The notes under the pieces: generated by a model | The model's input: the letters and a program-made list of their open reading frames with translations, nothing else | Database searches by the model: none | What the model was told of the DNA's origin: nothing | Program-made: the position numbers and the translations under genes | Origin: Methylocystis sp. | GTDB taxonomy: Bacteria > Pseudomonadota > Alphaproteobacteria > Rhizobiales > Beijerinckiaceae | Direction of reading: 5' to 3' | NCBI GenBank assembly: GCA_002929055.1 | Contig: PERY01000011.1 | Coordinates: forward strand, 19,491 to 83,490 | DNA length: 64,000 nt | Shown here: positions 9,088 to 18,406 of the stretch, piece after piece | Position numbering within the stretch: position 1 is the first letter of the stretch | Layout of the letters: each line of letters opens with the position of its first letter

Positions 9088-9339
9088 CTACGCGCCTTCG
9101 CCGATTTTCTGGAAATGAGTAGCGAAATATGTCTCTTCCAGAACGAAGAGCGCCGAGCCGTCATGCACCAGCCAGTCGCCGGGCAGCGCTGCAGCCTCGC
9201 CCTCCGGAGTGATGACCGTGACCGCCTTTGAGCCGGGTTTGATTCGGACGAGATCCCTGGCAATCCAGCCTGGAGCGAAGTCGAGGCTCCCCTGAAACTG
9301 CCAAGCTTCTACCTCAAATGGGATACGTTGATACTTCAT
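9088..9339 (-). CDS. Phage-type small protein of the PGDW(I/L)V family
   Basis: 83 residues from the ATG at 9339 (MKYQRIPFEVEAWQFQG), chosen because the small phage proteins with the consensus MKYRKKPVVIEAxQW start this way; in-frame starts at 9354 and 9423 exist. The C-terminal part reads PGDWLVHDGSALFVLEETYF, matching the PGDW...F...Y pattern of those proteins, which occur in prophages and phage genomes without a known function. It lies 78 bp past the 3' end of tRNA-Glu, a common integration site, in DNA that looks less GC-rich than the surroundings. It is probably a remnant of an integrated element; no integrase is in the window. Confidence 0.55.
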   Translation of the reverse strand: MKYQRIPFEVEAWQFQGSLDFAPGWIARDLVRIKPGSKAVTVITPEGEAAALPGDWLVHDGSALFVLEETYFATHFQKIGEGA

Positions 9340-9423
9340 AGCCTTGAAATTCATGAACCTGAGACAGTGGTAAGATATACTCAACGAAGTTGAAAAATCA
9401 AAGTTGGAATCTGCGCGCGCCAC

Positions 9424-9839
9424 GTTTCACCGAACAGCCAGGTTACAGTTCGAGATTGCAAGCTCATACCCGCAAGATTGTTGAATACTGGCCAGTTCAG
9501 CTTTTTGTCGGCATGTCTCAACCCTTGGCTTCCTGTCCGGCCGCGGCGACATGACGCAACCGGGACGGCTGTCGCCGCGGCCACCGAACGGTTCAGATTG
9601 GCGCCTTTCAATTGGAGAGAATCGAGTTGCCGAGACAGTCCGGGATTTGAACGCTGGACGCAATCTTCGAGTAGCGCGAAGGCCTCGATCGCCGGCATTT
9701 TCTAAGGCACGACAGAGCTAAATCACAGCAAAAGCCAGCCTTGCCCGCATCATAGCGATGAATTAAAAGCGGCGTTGACTCAGCTTCGATCGTTCTGATC
9801 GGTTCCTCACCAGAATTTCCCGCGACGGGGACAGCTAAA
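9424..9839. other. 416-bp stretch without a supportable gene
   Basis: Open frames of 75-105 residues exist on both strands, but they overlap each other, lack recognisable motifs and have no convincing ribosome-binding sites. No tRNA 3' duplication (attR-like copy of the tRNA-Glu T-arm) could be seen. It may be decayed accessory DNA between the phage-type gene and the glycosyltransferase gene. Confidence 0.5.
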
Positions 9840-10961
9840 TTGAACCTTTTTTCGCGTTGGCGATGGCGCGCCATTCCCCCATCCATCATGTGCGACCGGG
9901 ACCTTTCGCTTATTGTCGAGTTCGCGTTCCTCTCGATATTGGGGCGGGCAGCCGACCCCGGCGCACTGAATTATTTCAAGCGGCAACTACGATCCGGAAT
10001 GACGGTCGAAGATCTGGCGATCCATCTCGCGGGATCCGACGAGGCTCGCGGCTCCAGTCCTGGGTCAAATGCGTCTTTCGCCATTCCCATCATGGGCTCT
10101 GACCAAATTTTGACCCGTCAAATCTGGAATCAAAAGTTGGCGACTCTCGATGCCTGCTCGTCCGCGCCAGCAGCGATCGAGATCGCGCCCTTTCGCCACT
10201 CCGGACGATATGACGTTACAGCGATCGCAAGCATCTACAAGGCCGGGCCTTACATCGAGCGTCTGCTTGAAAACATCACCTCGCAATCGATCTTCGACCG
10301 CAGCGAACTCATCATCATAGACGCCAATTCACCAGACGGCGAAGGCCGCATCATCGAGAAATACCAGGAACGCTTCCCCAACATTGTTTACCGGCGCGAA
10401 CCCACTCGCATCAGCATTTACGAGGCGTGGAACGTCGGGGTCGGCCTGTCGCGCGGGAAATACATCACCAATACGAACGCCGATGACTTGCGGCGGCGCG
10501 ACTCGTTCGAATTGCAGGCGTGCGCGCTCGACGAGAGCGGCGCAGATGTCGTCTATCAAAATTTTTATTACAGTCTCGATCCGACGTTCAGTTTTGAAAA
10601 AGTAGCCGAGATGGGGTTCGTCAGCACGCTTCCGCAAGTCAACTCCGATAATCTGATCCGCTTCAACGCGCCTCATAATGCGCCGATGTGGAAACGTGAC
10701 CTCCATTTGGACGTGGGATTGTTCGACTCGTCCTTGAAGTCGGCGGGAGACTGGGAGTTTTGGCTGAGGTGTCTGACCCGCGGGAAGCGCTTCCATCGGG
10801 TCGACGCGGCGCATGTCAGCTATTTCGTCAATCCCGATGGGGTCTCCACTTCGGGCAATTCCTCTGGTCCCGAGGAAATCAGAACGGTCTCGGCGCGCTA
10901 TAGGACGATGATCATCGATTCGTATCTGGGGCGGAACGAGTCGCCGCGAACGAACGGATAG
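9840..10961 (+). CDS. Family 2 glycosyltransferase with N-terminal DUF4214-like domain
   Basis: 373 residues with a TTG start at 9840, supported by GGGGA 8 nt upstream; an ATG at 9888 is the alternative. Residues ~20-70 (FLSILGRAADPGALNYF, LRSGMTVEDLAIHLAGSDEA) follow the DUF4214 pattern LGR.PDP.GL..., often seen in surface-glycan and S-layer-linked proteins. Residues ~115-330 form a GT-A fold: VTAIASIYKAGPYIERLLEN, ELIIIDANSPDGEG, and ITNTNADDLRRRDS with the metal-binding acidic pair. The product is probably a cytoplasmic enzyme decorating a polysaccharide, LPS or glycoprotein. It heads a short accessory group with two FkbM-like methyltransferase genes; donor and acceptor are unknown. Confidence 0.83.
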   Translation: MNLFSRWRWRAIPPSIMCDRDLSLIVEFAFLSILGRAADPGALNYFKRQLRSGMTVEDLAIHLAGSDEARGSSPGSNASFAIPIMGSDQILTRQIWNQKLATLDACSSAPAAIEIAPFRHSGRYDVTAIASIYKAGPYIERLLENITSQSIFDRSELIIIDANSPDGEGRIIEKYQERFPNIVYRREPTRISIYEAWNVGVGLSRGKYITNTNADDLRRRDSFELQACALDESGADVVYQNFYYSLDPTFSFEKVAEMGFVSTLPQVNSDNLIRFNAPHNAPMWKRDLHLDVGLFDSSLKSAGDWEFWLRCLTRGKRFHRVDAAHVSYFVNPDGVSTSGNSSGPEEIRTVSARYRTMIIDSYLGRNESPRTNG

Positions 10962-11061
10962 ACTTCATCTTTCTCGACGGATATATTGTTACGCCTAAAC
11001 CGAACCGATATCCGGAAGCCGCAACCGGGGCATAGAGCCCTCCGAAACGGAGCGTCAGTTC

Positions 11062-11958
11062 TTGAGCGATACAAAGAGCTTCTTCGACAAATGGCGCTCG
11101 GCGACCTTCTGGCCATCAAAAGACGACATCGAGTGGCGCCACGCCGAGACGGTCAGGGGTCTGGGCTCAATCGACCAGAGGCTCGATGTCGTTGAAGGCC
11201 TGCTCGCCCAGCCCGGCATCAAGAACCGCAGGATGAAAGTTGAGGAACTCGCCGAGCTGTTCCCCCGTTTCCGGCCCTATACAACTGATACGCCCCTCAT
11301 TCGATGTGGCGGAGAGGGCGACGGCGGATATCTCATTCCTGATGACCTCTCCGGCATCGAGGCGTGCTTTTCCCCGGGCGTCAACGATATCGCGCATTTC
11401 GAGACGGACATGGTGGAGAGAGGCATTCGCTGCTTTCTCGCCGACGCTTCAGTGAACTCGAGCCCCGTCTATCATCCGCTCATCGAGTTCGACAAGCTGT
11501 TCCTTGGCGCGAACACGCAAGGCTCATTCGTCACACTTGACGATTGGATCGCCGGCAAGAATGTCGGCAATGGCGACCTGCTCCTCCAGATGGACATCGA
11601 GGGCGCTGAATATGACGTTCTGTTCGCCGCGCAAGAGAGCACGCTTCGTCGATGCCGCATCATGGTCATCGAATTCCATCATCTCACAAGCCTTCTCGAC
11701 CCGCTTGGAGCCAAGCTTATTCAACTGTGTTTTGATAAACTTCTGAGACTGTTCGATATTGTCCACATCCACCCGAACAATTGCTGCCCGCCGTCGACTC
11801 TTGGGCCATTCACCGTTCCTCCCGTGATGGAATTTACCTTTCTGCGGAAGGATCGGGTGAAAAAGCGAGTTCCGACATCCCGTTTTCCTCACGAACTCGA
11901 CCGGCCGAACGTCGCGATCCATGAGGACATTGAGCTACCGCGCTGCTGGTACGGCTGA
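11062..11958 (+). CDS. FkbM-like methyltransferase domain protein
   Basis: 298 residues from a TTG at 11062 with GGAG about 10 nt upstream. After a helical N-terminal region of ~65 residues it shows the FkbM-type Rossmann core: GGEGDGGYLIPDDL, CFSPGVNDIAHFETDM (SAM-binding loop variant), FVTLDDWI, and LLQMDIEGAEYDVLF, the MDIEGAE block typical of the family. FkbM methyltransferases O-methylate sugars or polyketides. It follows the glycosyltransferase gene by 100 bp in the same orientation and probably acts on the same glycan. The glycine-rich SAM motif is divergent, so activity is likely but not certain. Confidence 0.75.
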   Translation: MSDTKSFFDKWRSATFWPSKDDIEWRHAETVRGLGSIDQRLDVVEGLLAQPGIKNRRMKVEELAELFPRFRPYTTDTPLIRCGGEGDGGYLIPDDLSGIEACFSPGVNDIAHFETDMVERGIRCFLADASVNSSPVYHPLIEFDKLFLGANTQGSFVTLDDWIAGKNVGNGDLLLQMDIEGAEYDVLFAAQESTLRRCRIMVIEFHHLTSLLDPLGAKLIQLCFDKLLRLFDIVHIHPNNCCPPSTLGPFTVPPVMEFTFLRKDRVKKRVPTSRFPHELDRPNVAIHEDIELPRCWYG

Positions 11959-12025
11959 TCCCATCGATGATGATGAGGCTTCCTCCTCTGCACGCGATAG
12001 ATCGGATTTCGGGCAGTCAGCTTTC

Positions 12026-12700
12026 CTATCTTCCGTAGACGACATCGTAATAGCTTCCGCCGGCTTCGCGTTCGGCGAATTTGTTCCGGTGGATTTCACG
12101 GAAGCCAAAGCCCTCAAGATAGGACTTCATCTCGTCGAGGACGCAACAACCTTTGTAGGCTTCGAAGTCGGGGACTTCGGTTTTGACAAACTTGAAGTTG
12201 ACCATCAAGTCTTCCGCGCCCTTGAGGACAAGCAGCTCCGAGCCCTGAGTGTCCATTACGAGGGCTTGATAATCACGAATGTCGATCGCCTGATCTTTGA
12301 TGAGATCTGACAGCGTAGTGCTGCACAAGCTGATCTTGTCCGTATAGGTCACATCCGGCCAAATATCTTTGTGGAGTTCCAGCTCCAGTATAGACGATGA
12401 CACGCCGCTGTTGTTCGAGATGTGGAAATCGTACGCTTTTCCGGCAATGTCCGTCAGCAGCGCCTGAACCGCTTTCTGACGCGGAAACCTCGCGATATTT
12501 GCCTGCAGCTTCTGAAATACGTCCGGAATCGGCTCGACCCAGATCACCCGCAGGCCGAGCTTGTCATATTGCTCCCTTTCCTGGCCTTCGTTAGCGCCGA
12601 CATGGATCACGCCACCAACGCTTTTCAAGAAAGCATCGTCAGGGGATCCGCCAAGATGTCGAGTGAGTCTTCTAAATCCGGCGCGAATGTCGTCTAACAC
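12026..12700 (-). CDS. FkbM family methyltransferase
   Basis: 224 residues from a GTG at 12700 preceded by AGGAG at a 6-nt spacing. The SAM-binding motif is VIHVGANEGQEREQYDKLG, with RVIWVEPIPDVFQKLQANI following; TLSDLIKDQAIDI and ALVMDTQGSELLVLKGAEDL complete the FkbM signature. It is convergent with the preceding FkbM-like gene. The two methyltransferases differ strongly, so they are not a recent duplication. A glycan O-methylation role is inferred from the family and from the neighbouring glycosyltransferase. Confidence 0.85.
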   Translation of the reverse strand: MLDDIRAGFRRLTRHLGGSPDDAFLKSVGGVIHVGANEGQEREQYDKLGLRVIWVEPIPDVFQKLQANIARFPRQKAVQALLTDIAGKAYDFHISNNSGVSSSILELELHKDIWPDVTYTDKISLCSTTLSDLIKDQAIDIRDYQALVMDTQGSELLVLKGAEDLMVNFKFVKTEVPDFEAYKGCCVLDEMKSYLEGFGFREIHRNKFAEREAGGSYYDVVYGR

Positions 12701-12896
12701 GAGAAGCTCCTGTGGTTGACCGCCTAGAATAGACGCCCGACTTTCTCATATCATACAAAATTGTCTGGGAGTTCAAAGCCGAGGGCAAGGGCGTGATCGA
12801 TCACGGCGCGCCGGCGAAGGGCGATACGCCGGCGCCTCGGACAGAATGATCGCGCTGCTCTACGGCATGTGCGGCGGCGCAGAAGCGGCGAGTTTA

Positions 12897-15698
12897 TCAG
12901 GCGCTCCGGGCGATGATTTTGCTTTCCGCCTCAGTGACAACTGCCGGCGACTCTTCGGGCTGCTGATAGAGGCGGATGGCGGCGCAGGTCGCCGCCAGCC
13001 TGGCCTCCAGGTCGTCGACATGCGCGGGCGCAAGGTCTGGCGATCCGTCATTGGCCAAGCGCTCCAACTCCTCCGCCTTCGCGACGACGCTGTCGGCGCC
13101 GATACTGAGGCTCATGGATCGCAACGCATGCGCCGCCCTTCCAACCGCGACCATGTCGCCGGCCATCATTGCGCGACGCATTTCTGTCGCGTTCTTCGGC
13201 GCGTGATCGAGATAGAGGCCGAAGACGCGGCGCAGGAAGCTGCTCGGGCCGTCGTCGGACAAAAGCCTGAGCTGGCGCAGGGTGTCTTCGTTGAGGAAAT
13301 CGGGGGACGCCGCCGGCGCGGCTTCGTCTTGCGGCCGCGGGGTCGCGGGCGGCGCTTCCTGCATCTGATCCGGTTCGGCCGCTGGCTGCTCAGGCAGAAC
13401 ACCCGAGAGGCAATCCGCCAGAGATCGGATCGTGTACGGCTTGTGCAATACGGCGTCCATGCCGGCGCTGCGCCAGGCGTCGGCGGCGGCGCCCACGACA
13501 TGGGCCGTCAATGCGACAATCGGCATGCGCGCGCCGCCCGATTGCGCCTCGAGCGCGCGAATGCGGCGCGTGGCCTCGAAACCGTCGAGTTCCGGCATGC
13601 TGACGTCCATCAGCACGACATCGAAGCGCTGCGCCTCCAATGCGGCAAGCGCTTCAAGCCCGTTTTCCGCCGTGGCCACCACGGCGCCGAGCTGCTGAAG
13701 CGTCTCGATCGCCACTTCGCGGTTGATCGCCGTGTCGTCTGCGACCAGCACCCGCAAACCGTCGCGACGGGAGACGCCGGCGACCGGCTTTGTCTCTGCC
13801 CCCCCTGTCTGGGACAACTTCAGACCCGCCCTGATCCTTCTGAGCATCAGGACGATTTCCGACCGGCGGAGCGGACGGGACAGCATGGCGTCCGCGCGAC
13901 CTTCCCGGACGAATTGATGCGCGGCAGGATCGCCGAAGGTCGCAAGGCACAGGAGCGCACCGCCTTCAATACGCTCGACGAGATGAACCTGCGCCGGATC
14001 GGCGATGACGAGGTCGGCTCTGATCGGCGCGCCGTCGCTCGCGGCCGCCGCCTGATATCCAGCCTCGGCGAGATAGCGCAGCAGCGTCGCACGCGTAGCG
14101 TCGCCGTTAACGGCGACGACGGCCGTCGCCTCCGCCGCCTTGGCGCGGGGCCAGCGCTCCGCCGCTTCGTTCTCGCCAGCGGGGATGGTGAAGGAAAAAG
14201 TCGAGCCTCTCCCGTAGACGCTTTTGACCTCGAAGGCGCCGCCCATCGCATCGACAAGCCGCTTGCTGATTGCAAGACCCAGCCCCGTCCCGCCGAAACG
14301 GCGAGTCGTCGATTGATCGGCCTGCGTAAAGGCCCCGAAAATGGCCTGCAACTTGTGAGCCCGGATTCCGATGCCGGTGTCTGTCACGGCGAAGCGAATG
14401 CGCGCGGGATCTTTCGGATCAGGGCCAACTTTCAGGATCACCGATCCCTTCTCTGTGAATTTCAGCGCGTTATTGACGAGGTTGCTGATGACCTGATTGA
14501 TCCGGACGGGATCGCCGGAAATGAACTTCGGAGTCGCCGGCGACACATAGGAAACGAGGTCGACGCCCTTCTCGCGCCCGCGCGCGCCGAATAGGCTGGT
14601 GACGTCTTCCGCGATCGTCGCCGGCTCGAGCGCCAGGCTCTCGAGGTTCAACTTCCCAGACTCGATCTTCGAGAAGTCCAGAATGTCGTTGATGATGGCC
14701 AGAAGGCTCTGGCCCGATTTCGAGATGACTTCTGCGTAGCGACGCTGCCGCTCGGGCAGGTCCGACGCGGCGAGAAGTTCCGCCATCACCATGACGCCAT
14801 TCATGGGCGTGCGAATTTCATGGCTCATGGTCGCGAGGAAGTCGGACTTTGCGTCGTTGGCGGTTTCAGCCGCCTCCTTGGCGAGCTTGAGATCCTGCGT
14901 GCGATCGGACACTTCATTTTCGAGGTTGCGCCGATGCGAGGCAAGGCTCTTGTCACGCTCGTCGAGCTCTTCGAGCATCGCGTTGAACCCCTCGATCAGG
15001 AGCCCGACTTCGTCGTTGCTCCTGACTGTCACACGGTCCGAATAATTGTGATTGCGGCGGATGCGCCAGATCGTCTCGTTGAGATCGCGCAGCGGCTGGG
15101 TGAGCCCCTTCTGGAGTTGCATGGCGACAAGAAGGCCGAGCGCCAGCGCCGCTACGGCGCCGAGCGCCATGCCGCGCAAGGAGGCTTGAAGCTGCTCGGC
15201 CAAATCGTTCGTATCGGCGACAAGCGTGAACCGCCCCACTTCGACTCCGCTCTCGACGATCGGAACCTCGGCCTGGATGCTGTGGCTCGACAACAGGGCG
15301 AGTGGCGAGATCGAACCGGCGTCGGCCTCATTGACCCGGATGTCGCCGTCGAGCTGGGTCGCGCCGCCGATTGTCGCAAGGGGGCGTCCCCGCGCGTCTA
15401 CGCGGGCGAAGGTCAGACCGGGAACCTTGGCGATCGCCTTGATCGCCTGATAAACTCCCGCCTGATCTCTGGAAGCCGTCGCCTTTGCGGAAGCGACGGC
15501 GAAAACATGCGCCGTTCCAAGCAGGGTGCGCGCCTTGGTTTGCGCGTAACGGTCGATCTCCTGCCAGACGAGCACGCCGCTCATCATGACGGCGGAGGTC
15601 AACACCGCGACGGCGACCAGCAACCCCATCTTTCGCGCGATCGAGATGCGCGGCGTTCTGTTGGCGGCGGCGCGCGGCGCCGAGAGTTCATCCGTCAT
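12897..15698 (-). CDS. Hybrid sensor histidine kinase, BarA-like (HAMP-HisKA-HATPase-REC-Hpt)
   Basis: 933 residues. Transmembrane segments near 24-46 and 176-197 enclose a ~130-residue periplasmic sensor region. HAMP lies at ~195-250 and a coiled coil at ~250-285. HisKA has the canonical [15 protein letters not shown] (His293), and the ATPase domain has N, G1 and G2 boxes ([40 protein letters not shown]). A degenerate receiver-like region is followed by a complete receiver ([34 protein letters not shown]). The C-terminal Hpt domain has [16 protein letters not shown] with its phospho-acceptor His. This is a complete phosphorelay in one protein, but no cognate DNA-binding regulator is adjacent. 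The gene lies downstream of the TadG-like gene, separated by 30 bp, and may be cotranscribed with it. Confidence 0.93.
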   Translation of the reverse strand: MTDELSAPRAAANRTPRISIARKMGLLVAVAVLTSAVMMSGVLVWQEIDRYAQTKARTLLGTAHVFAVASAKATASRDQAGVYQAIKAIAKVPGLTFARVDARGRPLATIGGATQLDGDIRVNEADAGSISPLALLSSHSIQAEVPIVESGVEVGRFTLVADTNDLAEQLQASLRGMALGAVAALALGLLVAMQLQKGLTQPLRDLNETIWRIRRNHNYSDRVTVRSNDEVGLLIEGFNAMLEELDERDKSLASHRRNLENEVSDRTQDLKLAKEAAETANDAKSDFLATMSHEIRTPMNGVMVMAELLAASDLPERQRRYAEVISKSGQSLLAIINDILDFSKIESGKLNLESLALEPATIAEDVTSLFGARGREKGVDLVSYVSPATPKFISGDPVRINQVISNLVNNALKFTEKGSVILKVGPDPKDPARIRFAVTDTGIGIRAHKLQAIFGAFTQADQSTTRRFGGTGLGLAISKRLVDAMGGAFEVKSVYGRGSTFSFTIPAGENEAAERWPRAKAAEATAVVAVNGDATRATLLRYLAEAGYQAAAASDGAPIRADLVIADPAQVHLVERIEGGALLCLATFGDPAAHQFVREGRADAMLSRPLRRSEIVLMLRRIRAGLKLSQTGGAETKPVAGVSRRDGLRVLVADDTAINREVAIETLQQLGAVVATAENGLEALAALEAQRFDVVLMDVSMPELDGFEATRRIRALEAQSGGARMPIVALTAHVVGAAADAWRSAGMDAVLHKPYTIRSLADCLSGVLPEQPAAEPDQMQEAPPATPRPQDEAAPAASPDFLNEDTLRQLRLLSDDGPSSFLRRVFGLYLDHAPKNATEMRRAMMAGDMVAVGRAAHALRSMSLSIGADSVVAKAEELERLANDGSPDLAPAHVDDLEARLAATCAAIRLYQQPEESPAVVTEAESKIIARSA

Positions 15699-15728
15699 CG
15701 TCCGGCAGCCGGTTGCTTTCGCGTGTTG

Positions 15729-17027
15729 TCATTTGGTCAGATAGCTGTAGCCGGGCGTCAGCCCGCCGGGGGCCGGCACGTTGGTCGAGCCGTAGTCAGA
15801 GTTCAGCACAAGGTTGGGCCCCGCCATCAGCATCAGTCTGCGCGCGACGATGATCGTGAAAGCCGATTGCTGCGCAACGGGGCTGTTGGCGTCCACGACA
15901 AGGATCCCTTGCGGCATATAGATCGTGCCGAGAAGCAGGGGCGCATTGTTGCTCGTGAGCTTGTGGGTCTGGTACGGGGTCGCGGCCCGGTCTTCGAAGA
16001 ACAGGATGCCGGCGAGCGGCCCGGTGACAGGCGCGGTCATCTTGATCGTGCTGTTGGCGGCGAACTGCAAGGTAGCCTTGACGCCCGTGAGATAGACGCC
16101 CGCATTGCTGGCGTTGAGCGTCGCTCCCCCGTCGACCGTCAGCGGACCGTCCTTCATGACATATTCGCCTGGCGACAGCGTGACGATCGCGCCATTGGTC
16201 GCCTTGAGGCCTCCGCAATAGGTTCCAGGCATTAACGTCACAGTGCCGCCGTCGATCACCTCGTTGGTGCGCGAGCAGCCGCCGACCGGCGGCGGCGGCC
16301 GCGAAGCGAGGGGGTCTGGAACAATCGGGCAGTCGTTTTGCGGCAAGGGGCTGAAGCTGGCCTGGATTCCAAGCGTGCCGCCCGCGGAGCATATCTGCCC
16401 CGCAGTGAGCTTCGAACTGCTCAGCGCCGTGATGCCGACAGGCGATTTGGAATTGGACTGCACCGCGCAGAACTGCGCCGTCACCTGCGCCTTCGACTCG
16501 AGGTAGAGGGTTGCGACGCCCAGCGCCGTCTGATCTAGCCCGAGAGCGCAAATTGGAAAGCCTTTGGTCCGCGCCGTGGACTGGACGCCGATCTTTATGG
16601 CGTTCCCGTAGAAGACGCGAAGCACGCGCGGCTCATAGAGCGCGGAGATATTCACCTGCACCGCGCTGTTGTTGTCGGTCAGCGTCGCCTTGATATCGAT
16701 CGCGCGCAGGGGCTGGGTCGAACGTTGCAAGACCGCTCTCGCCGCGCTTTGCGCGATCGGTCCCAGATCGTAGGTTCCGCTGCGTGCAAGGCGCAGTTCA
16801 CGCGCCGCTCGCAACGCGCCCGCGTCGGCCGCGGCCTGAAGCTGGCTCTTCAGATTGCTGACCGTCAAAAAGTCGAAGCCCGCGCCCGCTAGCGCGAGAA
16901 GAGGGAGAACCGAAATCGAAAAGACGATTGCTACGCCGCCAGCCGTGTCCTCAAGGTAATCCCTGCTCCTGCGCAGGAGCGCTCGAACGCCACGCGCCGG
17001 CAGGCCGTCGTCGCCGTGCGCGCGCAT
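15729..17027 (-). CDS. TadG-like pilus-assembly/secreted protein (TadE/G-type N-terminus)
   Basis: 432 residues; the ATG at 17027 overlaps the stop of the upstream gene (TGATG), indicating translational coupling. The N-terminus carries the TadE/G-like hydrophobic helix (GGVAIVFSISVLPLLALAGA) followed by LKSQLQAAADAGALRAARELR, the conserved block of Flp-pilus TadG proteins. The remaining ~330 residues are Ser/Thr/Ala/Gly-rich and beta-repeat-like (TVTLMPGTYCGGLKA, IVTLSPGEYVMKDGPLTVDG), suggesting an extracytoplasmic domain. No other tad/cpa gene lies in the window, so it is an orphan. Its position between two signalling genes suggests an envelope-sensing partnership, an inference only. Confidence 0.75.
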   Translation of the reverse strand: MRAHGDDGLPARGVRALLRRSRDYLEDTAGGVAIVFSISVLPLLALAGAGFDFLTVSNLKSQLQAAADAGALRAARELRLARSGTYDLGPIAQSAARAVLQRSTQPLRAIDIKATLTDNNSAVQVNISALYEPRVLRVFYGNAIKIGVQSTARTKGFPICALGLDQTALGVATLYLESKAQVTAQFCAVQSNSKSPVGITALSSSKLTAGQICSAGGTLGIQASFSPLPQNDCPIVPDPLASRPPPPVGGCSRTNEVIDGGTVTLMPGTYCGGLKATNGAIVTLSPGEYVMKDGPLTVDGGATLNASNAGVYLTGVKATLQFAANSTIKMTAPVTGPLAGILFFEDRAATPYQTHKLTSNNAPLLLGTIYMPQGILVVDANSPVAQQSAFTIIVARRLMLMAGPNLVLNSDYGSTNVPAPGGLTPGYSYLTK

Positions 17028-18193
17028 CAAGCTGCCTCATTTGAAGTCGCTTGAGGGGCCGGCTGAACGCGTCTCGCGGGCAGATAGATGTTCATGACGG
17101 CTCCCCCTTCCGGTCGATTTTCCATGATCAGTTCGCCCTGATGCAATTCGATGACGCAGCGGGCGAAGGACACGCCAATCCCCATGCCATGCCGCACACT
17201 CTCAAGAGAAACCGGTGGCCGGGACTGTACGCCCCCGGTCGCCGGAGCCTTGGCCACGATCGCGGTCTTCAGGCCGCCATCGGATATAAGGCTCATCGTA
17301 ATGTCGACCTCGGTCACGCCGGCGCCGCCGACCGCCGCCTGCACCAGATGCCTGATGGCCCGCGCAAGCCACATCAGGTCACAGGTCAGATAGAGGTTCG
17401 CACTCGGTTTGCCGACGAGCACTTCAACCGTCCCGGCTGCGGTCTGCGTGGGCACGCCCGATACGGCGGCGTCCATCAGCTTGCTGACGGGATATTCGTC
17501 CTCCGACAGCTTCGCTGAGCCCGAAGTCAACTGCGCATATTGCACGAGGTCGAGAAAATTGTCCTGAAGCTGCCGCGCGGCGGCGTCGATCTGCTCCGCA
17601 TATGTAAGATAACTCGGCGCTCCAATCGGTCCGTCGATCTCCTGCTTGATGCAATCGCAAAAACCGATGATCGCGCTCAAGGGCGTGCGCGACTCCAGCC
17701 GGATGAGGGACAGGAGATTGTTGGTCAGCTTGAGCAGTTCGTCCGACCGGCTGCGCTCCCGGGTCAGTTCCGCCTCTATGCGCGTCGTGCGCAGGACGTA
17801 ACGGAGCGCATAGCTGAGCTGGCGCCAGTTGATCGGCTTGTTGATGAAGGAGTTCGCGCCAAGCTGGAAGGCCCGGTCGATCGAGGCGATGTCTTCGCGC
17901 CCGGTGAGCATCACAACCGGAAGCTGAACGAAGCGCGGGTCGCTGCGAAGCCTTTCGAGCAGCCCGAACCCGTCGAGCTTCGGCATTTCAATGTCGAGCA
18001 GCACAAGGCTGAAGGACGATTGGCAGAGACGCTCCCAGGCGGCCTCTCCATCCTGAGCGGATTCCACTGTGGTCGAGGGCGTCGAGAGATGAACCTTGGC
18101 GAACTCGGCGAGGATCAAGTCGTCGTCAACAAAGAGAATCTTGGTCTCTTCGTCGAGAACGAAACTCCAGCGATCTCCAATTTTGCCTGACAC
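17027..18193 (-). CDS. Receiver domain fused to a histidine-kinase-like domain lacking the phospho-acceptor His
   Basis: 388 residues. Residues 16-130 form a standard receiver: ILFVDDD, LVLLDIEMPKLDG with Asp67, VMLTGRED and the Lys in NKP. Residues ~150-215 align with HisKA, but the H-box reads IRLESRTPLSAIIGF instead of SHELRTPLNAIIGF, putting Leu166 at the histidine position. The C-terminal ATPase-like domain keeps a weak G2 block (HGMGIGVSFARCVIELHQG) but no clear N-box. The protein therefore cannot autophosphorylate in the usual way; it may dimerise or act as a scaffold whose output is set by the receiver. It heads an apparent operon with the TadG-like gene and the BarA-type kinase. Confidence 0.85.
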   Translation of the reverse strand: MSGKIGDRWSFVLDEETKILFVDDDLILAEFAKVHLSTPSTTVESAQDGEAAWERLCQSSFSLVLLDIEMPKLDGFGLLERLRSDPRFVQLPVVMLTGREDIASIDRAFQLGANSFINKPINWRQLSYALRYVLRTTRIEAELTRERSRSDELLKLTNNLLSLIRLESRTPLSAIIGFCDCIKQEIDGPIGAPSYLTYAEQIDAAARQLQDNFLDLVQYAQLTSGSAKLSEDEYPVSKLMDAAVSGVPTQTAAGTVEVLVGKPSANLYLTCDLMWLARAIRHLVQAAVGGAGVTEVDITMSLISDGGLKTAIVAKAPATGGVQSRPPVSLESVRHGMGIGVSFARCVIELHQGELIMENRPEGGAVMNIYLPARRVQPAPQATSNEAA

Positions 18194-18406
18194 ATCCAGC
18201 TCCGCGTGATCGACGAAGCTATAGCGCCGGCGCCTTTAAGATTACGTTATTTGACTATGTTTGATTGCCCTAACGGTGAACTACTACGATCGGTTGAGTG
18301 TCGAGCCAAAACAATAGCTAAGCAAACAGCCGAGGGAATTCATATTCTGTTAAGCACCACAGGAAAACAGCACAGTTTTCGTTTGCCTTAAGGCGCTCTC
18401 AGCGCA

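Noticed and set aside
9630..9670. GGGATTTGAACGCTGG, which resembles the reverse of a tRNA T-arm
   Set aside because: No acceptor or anticodon stems can be drawn around it; not a tRNA or a convincing att site.
9478..9889. Overlapping 75-105 residue frames on both strands between the phage-type gene and the glycosyltransferase
   Set aside because: Mutually overlapping, no ribosome-binding sites, no motifs.
12763..12849. Fragment reading VWEFKAEGKGVIDHGAPAKG...TE with stop, then MIALLYGMCGGAEAASL in another frame
   Set aside because: It looks protein-like and might be the tail of a decayed gene, but it is under 30 codons, has no start and matched no family I could name.
12846..14594. 582-residue plus-strand frame opposite the hybrid kinase
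   Set aside because: Antisense to the receiver, Hpt and ATPase domains; composition is Arg/Gly-rich shadow.
18206..18391. 61-residue plus-strand frame before the EAL gene
   Set aside because: Lies in AT-richer intergenic DNA, no ribosome-binding site or motif; more likely a leader/promoter region.
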